From NCBI GenBank assembly GCA_017470115.1, contig JAFUEZ010000003.1, forward strand, positions 237,064-301,063: 64,000 nt of DNA. The letters run 5' to 3'. The notes under the pieces are model-generated. The model saw only the letters and a program-made list of their open reading frames with translations, was not told the DNA's origin and ran no database searches. Shown here piece after piece: positions 1 to 8,846 of the stretch. How positions within the stretch are numbered: position 1 is the stretch's first letter; each line of letters opens with the position of its first letter. The DNA comes from Bacilli bacterium. Its GTDB lineage: Bacteria > Bacillota_I > Bacilli_A > RFN20 > CAG-826. Made by a program: the position numbers and the translations under genes.

Positions 1-371
1 ATTACTTTTCCTTCAGAAGAAGTGATATAGGATTTAAGATACATAGAAGTATCTTTTTTAATATATTCCATGTCACAATTCCAAGTATTATATTTACCTT
101 TCATTGTGGTTTTATAGTGTCCATCTTCATTATGAATATATGTGTATTCACGAAATTCACCTCTAGCATTTACATCAAATTTAGCACTGTAATTATTGAA
201 AGTTACTGAATGAGCTTTAATGTTTGCATTAATTTCGTTTGCTTTATTTTTAGAGATTTCTTTTTCAGTTATTTCTCCTGGATTTATATCATCTTTATTT
301 TCTGCAGTACATGAAACGATTCCTATTAAAAGAAAAGGAAGAATAATTAAACTTTTAATTATATTTTTCAT
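1..371 (-). CDS. Lipoprotein of unknown function (C-terminus outside window)
   Basis: Read by eye on the minus strand. The ATG complement is at 369-371, preceded by a GAGGTAACAACA ribosome-binding site, and the frame stays open to the window edge (123 codons seen). The N-terminus is MKNIIKSLIILPFLLIGIVS followed by C21, a lipoprotein signal peptide with lipobox GIVSC. The mature part is polar and rich in K, E, N and Y. No domain is recognised. The protein is probably anchored to the outer face of the membrane. It lies downstream of the other minus-strand surface genes, separated from them by a terminator-like hairpin. Confidence 0.75.
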   Translation of the reverse strand, partial: MKNIIKSLIILPFLLIGIVSCTAENKDDINPGEITEKEISKNKANEINANIKAHSVTFNNYSAKFDVNARGEFREYTYIHNEDGHYKTTMKGKYNTWNCDMEYIKKDTSMYLKSYITSSEGKV

Positions 372-438
372 TGTTGTTACCTCTTTTTTAGTATAGCAAT
401 AGTAGAGGATTTAACATAGATTTATTTAGAAGCAAATT

Positions 439-457
439 AAAAGGCTGCTGTGCAGCC
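439..457 (-). terminator. Intrinsic terminator of the surface-protein unit
   Basis: On the minus strand GGCTGC-ACA-GCAGCC (443-457) is followed by TTTT. It lies just after the 43-residue peptide gene and before the next lipoprotein start. Confidence 0.6.
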
Positions 458-485
458 AGTTAATTGCATTTAATCGATCTAAAAA

Positions 486-617
486 TTAGAAGTTCCAAAC
501 ATTTGGTTGGATGTCGCCTTCACTAGGAGTTGTGTCACCAAAACTGCTTGTCATGATGATGTCATCATTATTGAATGAAATTATTTCTAATTCAGGTGTT
601 ACAAATTTGTTATTCAT
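486..617 (-). CDS. 43-residue PELEII-type small peptide, unknown function
   Basis: This small ORF starts 20 bp after the stop of the InlB-repeat lipoprotein and has its own site (AGAAGGGATG, about 8 nt before ATG 615-617). The peptide begins MNNKFVTPELEIISF, continues with NNDDIIMTSS, and ends in an acidic/Pro tail closed by NVWNF. There is no signal peptide or membrane segment. Short peptides with a PE-hydrophobic-E start and a D-hydrophobic-hydrophobic-TS motif are, from memory, frequent beside surface genes in gut Firmicutes; no function is assigned here. It could be a peptide precursor or a co-expressed partner. The reading frame, Shine-Dalgarno site and tight spacing support a real gene. 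Confidence 0.6.
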   Translation of the reverse strand: MNNKFVTPELEIISFNNDDIIMTSSFGDTTPSEGDIQPNVWNF

Positions 618-637
618 ATATTAATCATCCCTTCTAA

Positions 638-3178
638 TTAATTTAAACTTGCAAGCCAAGCTAATGAACCGTTTGCTGTTTCATCATCATTTTCATCTAA
701 TTCTAATAAATCAGCAGCAATTTTTTGAACGCTTGTTGTTGTTTCGCCCATAAATATTGGAGCGCCATCAACTAATACATATGATACAGCAGTGTAGTTT
801 GTTGTAAAGTATGAATTTTCTGGATTCTCTTTAGCAACATATGCATTCCAGTAGTAGTGGCCTTCATCTAATGATGATGGAGTAGATTTTGCTGAGTAGT
901 AGTTTACAAGAGTTAAGCTTGTTTTTAATGCAGTAATTGCTTCTTCATGTGATTTGCCACCACTAATTTGTGCATCATATTGAGCTTTAATTGTTGATCC
1001 ACCTAAACCTGCTGAAGGAACAACAAATACTCCAAATCCATTGACTGTTCCTTGATTTTGAACTTTTGTCCAAAGATTCTTTGAAATAGTAGGTCCAAAT
1101 CTAGTAACAACTTTTGTGAATTGATATGTTTTTTCTTGATATGAATAAGTTACTGAGAAGGATTGTATTCTAGCACCTTTAGCACCGTTAGCATTTGTAA
1201 ATGTGATTGAATTTGATTCTCCCGCCCATACGTGTGTAGAAGAATCGTAGTTTTCATGATCAGAACTAATAGTTCCAACATTGGTTCCAGTAAAAGCAAA
1301 AGAAATATTTGTAATTTTTCCGTTTGGGCAGCTAAAAGTAAAAGAGTTATTTTGATAAATTCTAAATTCACCATCAGAATGATAAATTGGATTGCTGCCG
1401 CTATTTTTAGCAAAAGTTAGAGAAACTTGGTTAGAGACTTTTAATTCTGTACCATTTAAATTTTGGTTGCTATCTAATCCGTAAGAAGCAGCCGTTTTTT
1501 CAACTGTTTGTTCAGTTAAATTGCTAGCTACATCGAAATCATAAGCAAGTTTTGATGTAGTTTCGATAACAGATAGAGCGTCACCAACTGGTAGAGGTGT
1601 TTCAGTCCATTTTGCATATAATGTGATGTCAGAAGTGACTGGGGTATTGAAATCATATTCATTTTTTAATTCTTCATCGCTATACCAACCTGCAAATGTA
1701 TATGTATAGTTTTCGTCTTGTTCTTTTGCTGGTGCTTCAGGCGCATCGAAAGTTAAATTCTCTTGGACTATTATATTATCAATAGTTGTGCCACCATTTG
1801 TTTCAAATTGAACAGTATACATTGTGACAGGTGAAATAGTTTGAAGAATAATTTCTTTTGTTCCAGAGTAAATATCTATATAGCCTGTAACAAAAACGAA
1901 ATCTCCGGCAGCGTAATTAGTTGTATCAAATTCTCCACCATTTACTGTTCCTTCATAATAGAATAAAACTACATCACTTCCTTCAAGCTCAGCTTTTCTA
2001 GTTCCAGTTTCTCCAAAAGCAGTAGATAATTTTAATCCCTTGTAAGAAAAATACTTATAACGATTTGTTTCATTTACTTCATCAAGGGAAGAAATAGGAG
2101 TTTGATTAATTACTGTGTCAGAATTGATAACATCGCAGTAAACCAAACTATCAAAATATTTCTTAGTTGAACTTTCTTCGTGATATCTTCCATATAAATC
2201 AAGTGTATTACCAACTACATAAGTCCATTTTTCGTCTGGGTCATTAATTCTCATTGTATTATTACCGTTTTGAATATAAACATACTCTCTACCGGTTGTA
2301 GCAATAATTTCACCTTGTATACGATAAAATTCATCTTTTTCTAAAGCGCCAGAGATATTAAAGGTTTCTGTTAAATCAACTTTTACCCATTTAGCATTTA
2401 ATGTAATATTACCAGTAATAGGTGTATTAAAATCAAATTCTACTGATTCATCATCTAGGTACCAGTAAGCAAGTTTATATCCAGCAATAGGAGGATTAGG
2501 GTCATGTGGTTTTGTAGCGACATCTGTATCGGTGTTTGGAATATATTGTGTAGTTACATCAGAGCCACCATTTGAATTAAAAGTAACTACGTAATTACTC
2601 TGTAAGTCAGGTTCTTTATAACCCCATTCTAAAGTATATGATTCGCAATATAAGGAGTTAGTCGTTGCACTTATAACGATAGTAAAAGTATTAACATCTT
2701 CACCAGAAACAAAGGTAGTAAATTTATCATTATTAACATTTACTGTGACATATTGTGTCGACCATGAGCCGTGCCAATTTGCAGTATTAAAACGACTTGT
2801 TTCAATTATTGTTTCATCATTAATTTTAAGGTTTCCTGCTCCGCCTGAAGCGTTTGAACGCATACTTAAGGAAAGGCCTATTAAATAATAGTTTTCTGGT
2901 AATTTTACATCAACTGTTTGGCTATTTCCACTTGTCATTTGTTTTGATGTTGAATATGTTTCTTTCAAAGTCATCGTAGTTCCAGTAGGCGCAGAAGCAT
3001 ATGAAAGAGTATTTTTTGCAGTAATTGAAGCTGTAAAACTCCCTGTATCTCCGTCAGCAACGTTCTTCCTTACACCTCTAAACCCAAAAGCACTAACAGT
3101 ATTAGCACATCCAGCTAAAGCAGGAGTTAATGCAAGAATAGCAGCTGCTCCAAAGATTATAAATTTCTTACTTTTCAT
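638..3178 (-). CDS. Surface lipoprotein with two InlB/Listeria-Bacteroides repeats
   Basis: An 846-residue exported lipoprotein. The signal peptide ends in lipobox ALAGC with lipidated Cys at residue 24. Two InlB B-type repeats are visible at about 196-265 and 453-525; each opens with VxFxxNGG and closes with ITLxAKW. Between them (about 270-450) are beta-rich segments with an OB-fold feel (an IQGEIIATTG stretch and a VFVTGYIDIYSG stretch), a weak guess. The rest is beta-rich and threonine/asparagine-rich, typical of cell-surface adhesin or binding modules. The start has a strong GAAAGGAAATC ribosome-binding site. It is followed in the same unit by the 43-residue peptide gene. It probably binds a surface ligand or glycan; the target cannot be inferred. 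Confidence 0.85.
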   Translation of the reverse strand: MKSKKFIIFGAAAILALTPALAGCANTVSAFGFRGVRKNVADGDTGSFTASITAKNTLSYASAPTGTTMTLKETYSTSKQMTSGNSQTVDVKLPENYYLIGLSLSMRSNASGGAGNLKINDETIIETSRFNTANWHGSWSTQYVTVNVNNDKFTTFVSGEDVNTFTIVISATTNSLYCESYTLEWGYKEPDLQSNYVVTFNSNGGSDVTTQYIPNTDTDVATKPHDPNPPIAGYKLAYWYLDDESVEFDFNTPITGNITLNAKWVKVDLTETFNISGALEKDEFYRIQGEIIATTGREYVYIQNGNNTMRINDPDEKWTYVVGNTLDLYGRYHEESSTKKYFDSLVYCDVINSDTVINQTPISSLDEVNETNRYKYFSYKGLKLSTAFGETGTRKAELEGSDVVLFYYEGTVNGGEFDTTNYAAGDFVFVTGYIDIYSGTKEIILQTISPVTMYTVQFETNGGTTIDNIIVQENLTFDAPEAPAKEQDENYTYTFAGWYSDEELKNEYDFNTPVTSDITLYAKWTETPLPVGDALSVIETTSKLAYDFDVASNLTEQTVEKTAASYGLDSNQNLNGTELKVSNQVSLTFAKNSGSNPIYHSDGEFRIYQNNSFTFSCPNGKITNISFAFTGTNVGTISSDHENYDSSTHVWAGESNSITFTNANGAKGARIQSFSVTYSYQEKTYQFTKVVTRFGPTISKNLWTKVQNQGTVNGFGVFVVPSAGLGGSTIKAQYDAQISGGKSHEEAITALKTSLTLVNYYSAKSTPSSLDEGHYYWNAYVAKENPENSYFTTNYTAVSYVLVDGAPIFMGETTTSVQKIAADLLELDENDDETANGSLAWLASLN

Positions 3179-3335
3179 AAAAGATTTCCTTTCATAAATA
3201 GATGGTATAAGTCTTTAACTATATACCCATTATTAAGAAAATCCAGTGGGTAGTATAGCAGTAATGGAGCTATGTAGAAGCAGTCAACCTTACTATGACT
3301 TTATACCTTACACGTTTACTACTTTATAATATTTA

Positions 3336-3350
3336 TTGAATTTTATTCAA
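3336..3350. promoter_or_regulatory. 15-bp dyad upstream of the InlB-repeat lipoprotein
   Basis: TTGAAT-TTT-ATTCAA is a perfect inverted repeat. Read on the minus strand, TTGAAT is followed after 16 nt by TATAAA, so the dyad may overlap the -35 of the lipoprotein promoter. AT-rich DNA gives such dyads by chance. Confidence 0.25.
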
Positions 3351-3415
3351 TACGAAAACGAATAGATTTTAAAATCTCAATAGAAAATTAATATTTAGTT
3401 TAAAAAATTAACAAA

Positions 3416-4888
3416 TTATTCATCAAATAGATGTGATTCTTCAAAAGTCACATATTCAAGATTTGATGCAGTTACTTTTATATTTGCAGGAAATTTAAGT
3501 ACAAACCCAGTTGATTCTTCAGGAACGATACAAACTCGATATTCTGTATCTTCATAATAAGCAGAAGTAGAATTAATAAATTTATACATTTGTGAAAATA
3601 AAGCTGGTGCATCGCTTGATTCTACTTTATATGTTGAATTAACTAAATCTTGTTGCTCAGGATCATAATGAATTTCTTGAAATTCTAAAGAATCAAGCGT
3701 AATTATATATGCTTCATTTGTTTCATCGAACAAGAATTTAGATTTATCAAAAGCAAGACCCTTAGTTGATTCATCTAGATGTAAATCTTCAAGTATTCCA
3801 CCTGTCGACCAACTACCTTCTTTTATATTAGCTGGATCACGTGTGATTTTTCCATTTTCATCTAAGGTTAATGCTTTATATTTATACTTTAATGAACACT
3901 CTAGATTATAAAGTTCAGGGATGCTATTTAAGAATTCATCTTCGCCTTCAATTTGAGGCGTTTCACCATATTCATAATTTGTAACTTCAACAATTTTTTC
4001 TTTTAATTCGACTTCATCACTCTTTACTGGATTTTCAAAATAGTCGATATTATCTTGTTCAGCATTACTATGAACTTCATATAGATTTATACTAGAAACT
4101 AAATTATAAGATTTATCAAAAACAGTAATTAATTGATCATTAACGTGTTTTTTAACAAGATTATTATCTCCATAATACATATCATCTTTTTTAGATCCAT
4201 CCAAAATCAAAACATAATTATTATCAGTTTTAAAAGCAAAAGATTTTACGAAATACTCTCTTTTTTCTAATTTTGAATTAACTACGAAATCAATTTTATT
4301 AATGAGTTCTAAATTCCATTTATAAAAATCATAGTTATGATTAATTGGTGATTGTCCTTCATATAAATCTTGATACTCTTTTATTTTTCCTGCATATACA
4401 TTCCATACTTCAGAAGTTGAAGGCCCTACCTTTACTAACTCAGAATCATAAGACCTCGTAACGTGATTAGTATCGGAATCTCTATATTCTTCTTTATATG
4501 TGAGGATATCATTATTATAGAAATGGTAATCACTTGTTACATTATATTTAGAATATCTACCAATTTCTGGATCATAGTTAGGTCCAAAAGTAAAATAATT
4601 ATCACTATAGTGGTAGCCTAAAGACGTTACACTTTTAAATTTGCATTTTGAAAAGTCTTGAAAAAGTGCTCCGCTTGATTTATCAAATAGTGAGTTTACT
4701 AAATCGTAATCATTTGCATAACCTGTTGGATCAAATATTTCTAATGTATCTAATTCGCCTGTTAGGTATTTATTTAATATATTATTTGCTTCTTCTTTAC
4801 TTAATTTTTTTAATCCACCTTCGCCAATTGAGCAACTTGATAAAGCAATTAAAGAAATTAATCCAATTGATAAAATACTATTTTTCAT
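3416..4888 (-). CDS. Lipoprotein of unknown function
   Basis: 490 residues. The N-terminus MKNSILSIGLISLIALSS is followed by C19, a clear lipoprotein signal peptide. The mature chain is acidic and rich in D, E, N, Y and K without internal repeats, and I recognise no domain. It precedes the InlB-repeat lipoprotein on the same strand with about 240 bp between them, so it may be a separate transcript. The ATG has an AAGGA site about 14 nt upstream, slightly far. It is divergent from the DXS-like gene. It could be a substrate-binding or adhesion lipoprotein, but nothing in the sequence decides this. Confidence 0.8.
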   Translation of the reverse strand: MKNSILSIGLISLIALSSCSIGEGGLKKLSKEEANNILNKYLTGELDTLEIFDPTGYANDYDLVNSLFDKSSGALFQDFSKCKFKSVTSLGYHYSDNYFTFGPNYDPEIGRYSKYNVTSDYHFYNNDILTYKEEYRDSDTNHVTRSYDSELVKVGPSTSEVWNVYAGKIKEYQDLYEGQSPINHNYDFYKWNLELINKIDFVVNSKLEKREYFVKSFAFKTDNNYVLILDGSKKDDMYYGDNNLVKKHVNDQLITVFDKSYNLVSSINLYEVHSNAEQDNIDYFENPVKSDEVELKEKIVEVTNYEYGETPQIEGEDEFLNSIPELYNLECSLKYKYKALTLDENGKITRDPANIKEGSWSTGGILEDLHLDESTKGLAFDKSKFLFDETNEAYIITLDSLEFQEIHYDPEQQDLVNSTYKVESSDAPALFSQMYKFINSTSAYYEDTEYRVCIVPEESTGFVLKFPANIKVTASNLEYVTFEESHLFDE

Positions 4889-5026
4889 AACTTATCGTAT
4901 AATCCTTCTCTTTATATTTTTTCATATACAAATTAAATAATTAATAATTATTTTGATATTTTGATAAAAATCAAATATGTTTGAACTAATCTTTATATTA
5001 GAATTAAAAATGAAGGAAAGATTAAT

Positions 5027-6742
5027 ATGTTAGAAAAGATCAATTCACCAAAAGATTTAAAGAAATTAAAAATAGAAGAGCTTCCTGCTCTTGTTAAAGA
5101 GATTAGAGAAGTACTTATTAATAAGATATATACAACTGGAGGTCATTTAGGTAGCAACTTAGCAATGATAGAAGTAACAGTTGCTTTACATTATGTATTT
5201 GATTCTCCAAAAGATAAATTTGTTTTTGATGTCAGTCATCAATCTTATACTCATAAAATTTTAACTGGAAGAAAAGATGCATTTATTGATCCTGCTAAAT
5301 TTGGCTCAGTAAGTGGCTACACTACGCCAAGTGAATCTGAGCACGACTTTTTTAAAGTTGGCCATACTTCAACTGCAGTAGCTCTTGCTAGTGGCCTTGC
5401 TAAAGTTAGAGATTTAAAGCATCAATCATCTAACATTGTTGCAATCATGGGAGATGGTGCACTTTCAGGAGGAGAAGCTCTTGAAGCTTTAGATAATTCA
5501 GTTTTACTTAATTCAAATTTCATAGTTATTTTAAATGATAATGAAATGTCGATTCCTGAAAATACAGGAGGAATCTATTCTAATTTAAAATTATTAAGAG
5601 AAACTAATGGTGAAGCAGATATTAATATTTTTAAAGCTATTGGATTTGATTATGTTTATATAGATGAAGGAAATGATGTAGTTAAACTTGTAGAAGCTTT
5701 TAAGCGCATTAAAGATATTGATCATCCTATTTTAGTTCATGTTCATACTCTTAAAGGATATGGAGATGAATTTGCTACACTCAATAAAGAAGCAGGGCAC
5801 TATGTTATGGGTAAAAACTATAAAGTAGATCCAACAAAAGATACATATAAAAAGATTTTTGTTAATAAACTCATGGAGCATATTGATGAGTTAATTATGA
5901 TTAATGCTTCAACTCCAACTGCAGCAGGTTTATCTAAAGAAGTTAGAGAAAAAGCAGGGAACCATTATTTAGATGTAGGAATTTGCGAACCATATGCAGT
6001 AGCACTAGCTAGTGGCATTGCAAAAGGTGGGTTTAAACCAGTCTATTTAGTTTCGGCTTCATTTGTTCAACGTACCTATGATCAACTAAATCAAGATTTA
6101 GCAATGAACAATAATCCTGCTTTAATAATAGTTTATGATGCAGGAATATATGGAGGAGATTGTACTCATGTAGGGCAATACGATATTCCTTTAATTTCAA
6201 ATATTCCTAACATCAAATGTTTTGATGCCTCGTCTAAAGCAGAACTAGAAGCATTAATAGAATTTGGTATTAAAGAAAAAGATTTCCCAATGGTTATTAG
6301 AGTTGAAATGGCAAGTGTTAGCTATCATAATTCTTTATTTGATGAATCTCATCCATTTAAATATCACTATGTATCAAAAGGAAGTAGAGTTGCTTTAATT
6401 GCTCTTGGTAGTTATTTAGATAAAGCAATAAAAGTTAAAGAGATACTTAAAGCTCATAATATCGATGCGACACTTATTAACCCAATTTGCTATTCTTCTT
6501 TAGATGAAGAATTACTAAATGAATTAAAAGAAAATCACGAATTAGTAGTTACTTTAGAAAATGGATGTATTGAAGGCGGATTTGGAGAAAAGATATCTAG
6601 ATTTTATGGAGCATCACCAATGAAGGCTATTAATCTCGGTGGAGAAAAAGATTTTAATGACTTACTTCCTTCAAAAGAATTATTTGAGAAATTAGGTCTT
6701 AACGAAGATCAAATCGTCAAGAAAATAATTGAGAATTTATAA
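5027..6742 (+). CDS. DXS-family thiamine-diphosphate enzyme (DXS-like, possibly altered specificity)
   Basis: 571 residues, shorter than usual DXS (about 620). The order and motifs are those of 1-deoxy-D-xylulose-5-phosphate synthase: GGHLGSNL at 38-45, the thiamine-diphosphate motif GDGALSGGEALEALDN from 142 with NDN at 170-172, and the activating glutamate E321 in DVGICEP. The usual AEQHA is CEPYA here. The DRAG arginine is replaced (VYDAGIYGGD), and the PRG motif after the last conserved arginine is missing (MVIRVEMAS). In DXS those arginines hold the glyceraldehyde-3-phosphate phosphate group. The fold is safe; the reaction is not. The start has an AAGGAAAG site. No other MEP-pathway gene is in the window. 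Confidence 0.8.
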   Translation: MLEKINSPKDLKKLKIEELPALVKEIREVLINKIYTTGGHLGSNLAMIEVTVALHYVFDSPKDKFVFDVSHQSYTHKILTGRKDAFIDPAKFGSVSGYTTPSESEHDFFKVGHTSTAVALASGLAKVRDLKHQSSNIVAIMGDGALSGGEALEALDNSVLLNSNFIVILNDNEMSIPENTGGIYSNLKLLRETNGEADINIFKAIGFDYVYIDEGNDVVKLVEAFKRIKDIDHPILVHVHTLKGYGDEFATLNKEAGHYVMGKNYKVDPTKDTYKKIFVNKLMEHIDELIMINASTPTAAGLSKEVREKAGNHYLDVGICEPYAVALASGIAKGGFKPVYLVSASFVQRTYDQLNQDLAMNNNPALIIVYDAGIYGGDCTHVGQYDIPLISNIPNIKCFDASSKAELEALIEFGIKEKDFPMVIRVEMASVSYHNSLFDESHPFKYHYVSKGSRVALIALGSYLDKAIKVKEILKAHNIDATLINPICYSSLDEELLNELKENHELVVTLENGCIEGGFGEKISRFYGASPMKAINLGGEKDFNDLLPSKELFEKLGLNEDQIVKKIIENL

Positions 6743-6752
6743 GAATTTGATT

Positions 6753-6779
6753 AAAAAGTCTACAGAAGTGGACTTTTTT
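6753..6779 (+). terminator. Terminator of the DXS-like gene
   Basis: AAAAAGTCTAC / GTGGACTTTTT pairs as an 11-bp stem with loop AGAA and a T run, 10 nt after the stop codon. A near copy occurs at 8698-8724. Confidence 0.85.
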
Positions 6780-6883
6780 GTTTGAATTATAGATTGCAAA
6801 AACATTCAATTTATATTGAATTTCTATTTATATTATAAATTTTTCGGAAAAATTCCACTTTCAAATACGTTGTATTAGTGAAG
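6753..6883 (+). repeat. Promoter/leader cassette, copy 1
   Basis: About 130 bp nearly identical to 8698-8828. It contains the terminator hairpin, a TTGCAAAAACATTC stretch, an AT-rich TATATTATAAATTT promoter-like stretch, CGGAAAAAT, and the small hairpin AATAC-GTT-GTATT just before AGTGAAG. In this copy it precedes the broken DUF4160 gene. In copies 2 and 3 it precedes the toxin-like units. Confidence 0.8.
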
Positions 6884-6952
6884 AGCAAATTTTGTTTTTC
6901 GATTTATGTTGAAATTATGGTGTAAATACCATATTATTTAGGAGGTATAATA

Positions 6953-7207
6953 ATGCCAACAATTAGTTCCTTTTATGGAATAGTAATTAAAATGTATTTA
7001 AGAGAAAAGGACCACAACCCGCCACATGTTCATGCTGAATATGGAAATAAGGGAGCTTCGTTTTATATTTCAAGTGGAGAAATATGTGAAGGATAATTTC
7101 CTTATCGAGCAAGGAAACTTGTCAAAGAGTTTATTCTTAAGTATTAAAAAGAACTATTATGGATGCGGGAAAGTGGAGAGTATTACAAATTGAAAGGTTT
7201 AGATTGA
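6953..7207 (+). pseudogene. DUF4160 protein, broken by two in-frame stops
   Basis: ATG 6953 has a perfect AGGAGG site. The frame reads MPTISSFYGIVIKMYLREK then DHNPPHVHAEYG, the DUF4160 signature, and stops at TAA 7094-7096 after 47 residues. The same frame continues with recognisable DUF4160 sequence (FPYRARKLVKEF), meets TAA 7145-7147, then KELLWMRESGE and TGA 7205-7207. The full length would be about 84 residues, normal for the family. It sits one base before the DUF2442-HTH gene; DUF4160 and DUF2442 genes are commonly paired, and a toxin-antitoxin-like role has been suspected. Either stop alone would truncate the protein. Confidence 0.8.
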
Positions 7208-7208
7208 T

Positions 7209-7670
7209 ATGTTTATTCATGCGACAGAAGTTAAGTTTTTAGAAGGCGTAGAAGTTGAAGTTAGTTTTCAAGATGGGAAAGTAATTAGATATAACATGTC
7301 TAAAATGTTTTTAAAATACCCTCAACTTAAAAAATTAAAAGAAGATAGAACTCTATTTTTAAGAGGCCACTTAGATTCGTTAGGAAACGGGATTATTTGG
7401 AATGATGAACTTGATTTTGATTGCATGAGTATTTATGAAAACGGTGAAGTAATCGGAAGTTTTGAAACATCATTGAACCAAAAAATTGCAACGCTTCTTA
7501 TCAAAACAAGAGATAAAAAACATATAACTCAAAAAGAACTTGCAAGGCTTTCTCATATTGATCAAGGCGATATTTCAAAAATAGAAAAAGGCGTTGGCAA
7601 TCCAACATTTTCTAAAGTAGAAAAATTATTTAATGCTCTAGGAGTCAAATTGAACGTGACAGTAAAATAA
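7209..7670 (+). CDS. DUF2442 protein with C-terminal XRE helix-turn-helix
   Basis: 153 residues. The N-terminal half (about 1-80) looks like DUF2442 (VEVSFQDGKVIRYNMSKMF, then LGNGIIWNDELDFDC). The C-terminal half (about 95-150) is an XRE/Cro helix-turn-helix (KHITQKELARLSHIDQGDIS with KIEKGVGNPTF). This two-domain form is usual for the partner of DUF4160. It probably binds DNA and regulates its own operon. A GAAAGG site lies 13 nt upstream. Its partner gene just upstream is broken, so it may be an orphan regulator or antitoxin. Confidence 0.8.
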   Translation: MFIHATEVKFLEGVEVEVSFQDGKVIRYNMSKMFLKYPQLKKLKEDRTLFLRGHLDSLGNGIIWNDELDFDCMSIYENGEVIGSFETSLNQKIATLLIKTRDKKHITQKELARLSHIDQGDISKIEKGVGNPTFSKVEKLFNALGVKLNVTVK

Positions 7671-7838
7671 AAAATGAATAGTTAGTAAAATCAATCAATT
7701 GGTTTATTAAAAGTGAATTGAAAGTAAAAAATTATTAATGCTTCTCGTCAAGAAGAACAGAGGTAAAACAAATATAAATAAACCACAAAAGCCTATTATT
7801 TTAATAAGATTTGTTTTTAAATGTAGAGTCATTATTGA

Positions 7839-7844
7839 TAAAAT
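7839..7844 (+). promoter_or_regulatory. -10 box placed for a leaderless NERD mRNA
   Basis: TAAAAT ends 6 nt before ATG 7851; a weak TTTAAA -35 lies 17 nt upstream of it. No Shine-Dalgarno site precedes the ATG. The spacing would put the transcription start at the start codon. Confidence 0.45.
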
Positions 7845-7850
7845 TAATAC

Positions 7851-8555
7851 ATGGATTTTGTATTAATTTTTCTTTTAATATTAGGTGGGATTGTTGCATT
7901 ATATGCAATAATTTACACTTTAATATACATTTCTAAAAAAGACAGAGATAGTTCAAAAGAAGAAGACAATATAATTGAATATGATTTTAGTGATTCTCAA
8001 GAACTTGCAGGTATAAAGGGAGAAAAATTTGTTCAACATTTCTTAAATCTTTTAAAAAAAGATGATGAATATTTATTAACTAATTTGCTTTTACCATATG
8101 GCAAAAATAGAAAAGCTGAAATTGATATGGTTTTAATAACACGTAAAGGTGTATTTTGTATTGAAGTAAAAACTTGGTCTGGTCATATAATTGGTAATAA
8201 TGATGATAAATATTGGATTCAAACATTTGATGACGAGAGAAGAGAAAGCAAAAGACATCCTAATCCGGTTATTCAAAATGAAGGACATACTGATATTTTA
8301 TATCGTTTATTAAATAGAAGTTATCAAATCGATAATGTTGTTATATTTCAAAATCTAGAAGATGGATCTAGAATAAAATCAAATTATTGCTATTCTTTAT
8401 CTCAATTTATGACTTGTTATAAACACTATGATAATGAGATTACAATTGAAGATGTTAAATCAATATATGAAAAAGTGAAAACGTATGTTGGCACACCTTA
8501 TGAATTAGAAAGGCATAGAAACGAATTACAGAATAGATTTAAAAATCGAATTTAG
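7851..8555 (+). CDS. Membrane-anchored NERD-domain (nuclease-related) protein
   Basis: 234 residues. One transmembrane helix at about 3-28, then a NERD domain at about 52-165. The restriction-endonuclease-like core is visible: GIKGEKF (54-60), AEIDMVL with E90 and D92, and CIEVKTW with E105 and K107. NERD proteins are predicted nucleases or nucleic-acid-binding proteins; substrates are mostly unknown. The domain should face the cytoplasm. No Shine-Dalgarno site is present, and a -10 box ends 6 nt before the ATG. It lies in an accessory patch between broken and duplicated toxin-antitoxin-like elements. Confidence 0.8.
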   Translation: MDFVLIFLLILGGIVALYAIIYTLIYISKKDRDSSKEEDNIIEYDFSDSQELAGIKGEKFVQHFLNLLKKDDEYLLTNLLLPYGKNRKAEIDMVLITRKGVFCIEVKTWSGHIIGNNDDKYWIQTFDDERRESKRHPNPVIQNEGHTDILYRLLNRSYQIDNVVIFQNLEDGSRIKSNYCYSLSQFMTCYKHYDNEITIEDVKSIYEKVKTYVGTPYELERHRNELQNRFKNRI

Positions 8556-8590
8556 TTTGTGTGTCACTTTTCTTTTCTCAACAAACTAAA
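8551..8590. repeat. Perfect 10-bp inverted repeat after the NERD gene
   Basis: TTTAGTTTGT (8551-8560) and ACAAACTAAA (8581-8590) flank a 20-nt pyrimidine-rich loop; the first arm overlaps the NERD stop codon. No T run follows on either strand, so it is not a standard terminator. Confidence 0.5.
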
Positions 8591-8697
8591 AAAAACATAA
8601 AAACTTCTCTAAAGATTTAATGTTTTAGCTCTTAAAAAGAAGTAGAAAATATCAGAGTCTGCATAGAATAGAATTTTTCAAATAAAATAAATTTTTT

Positions 8698-8828
8698 AAA
8701 AAGTCTGCAAAAGTGGACTTTTTTATTTGAATTATAGATTGCAAAAACATTCTATTTTCATTGAATTTTTATTTATATTATAAATTTTTCGGAAAAATCC
8801 CACTTTCAAATACGTTGTATTAGTGAAG
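8698..8828 (+). repeat. Promoter/leader cassette, copy 2 (toxin leader)
   Basis: Near-identical to 6753-6883. It includes its own terminator hairpin (8698-8708 with 8713-8723) and ends with AATAC-GTT-GTATT and AGTGAAG. It leads directly into the toxin leader. The region 8556-8697 before it holds no gene that I can see. Confidence 0.8.
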
Positions 8829-8846
8829 GGGTGGTTCTCCTTCAAC

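Noticed and set aside
6953-7207. Recoding or read-through of the two UAA codons in the DUF4160 gene
   Set aside because: UAA is the main stop codon of neighbouring genes and no recoding structure is visible. Decay by mutation is simpler.
7671-7850. A minus-strand ORF of about 41 residues with a hydrophobic middle, in the gap before the NERD gene
   Set aside because: It has no ribosome-binding site or promoter-like sequence, and its AT-rich hydrophobic codons are expected by chance. No other gene is visible in this gap.
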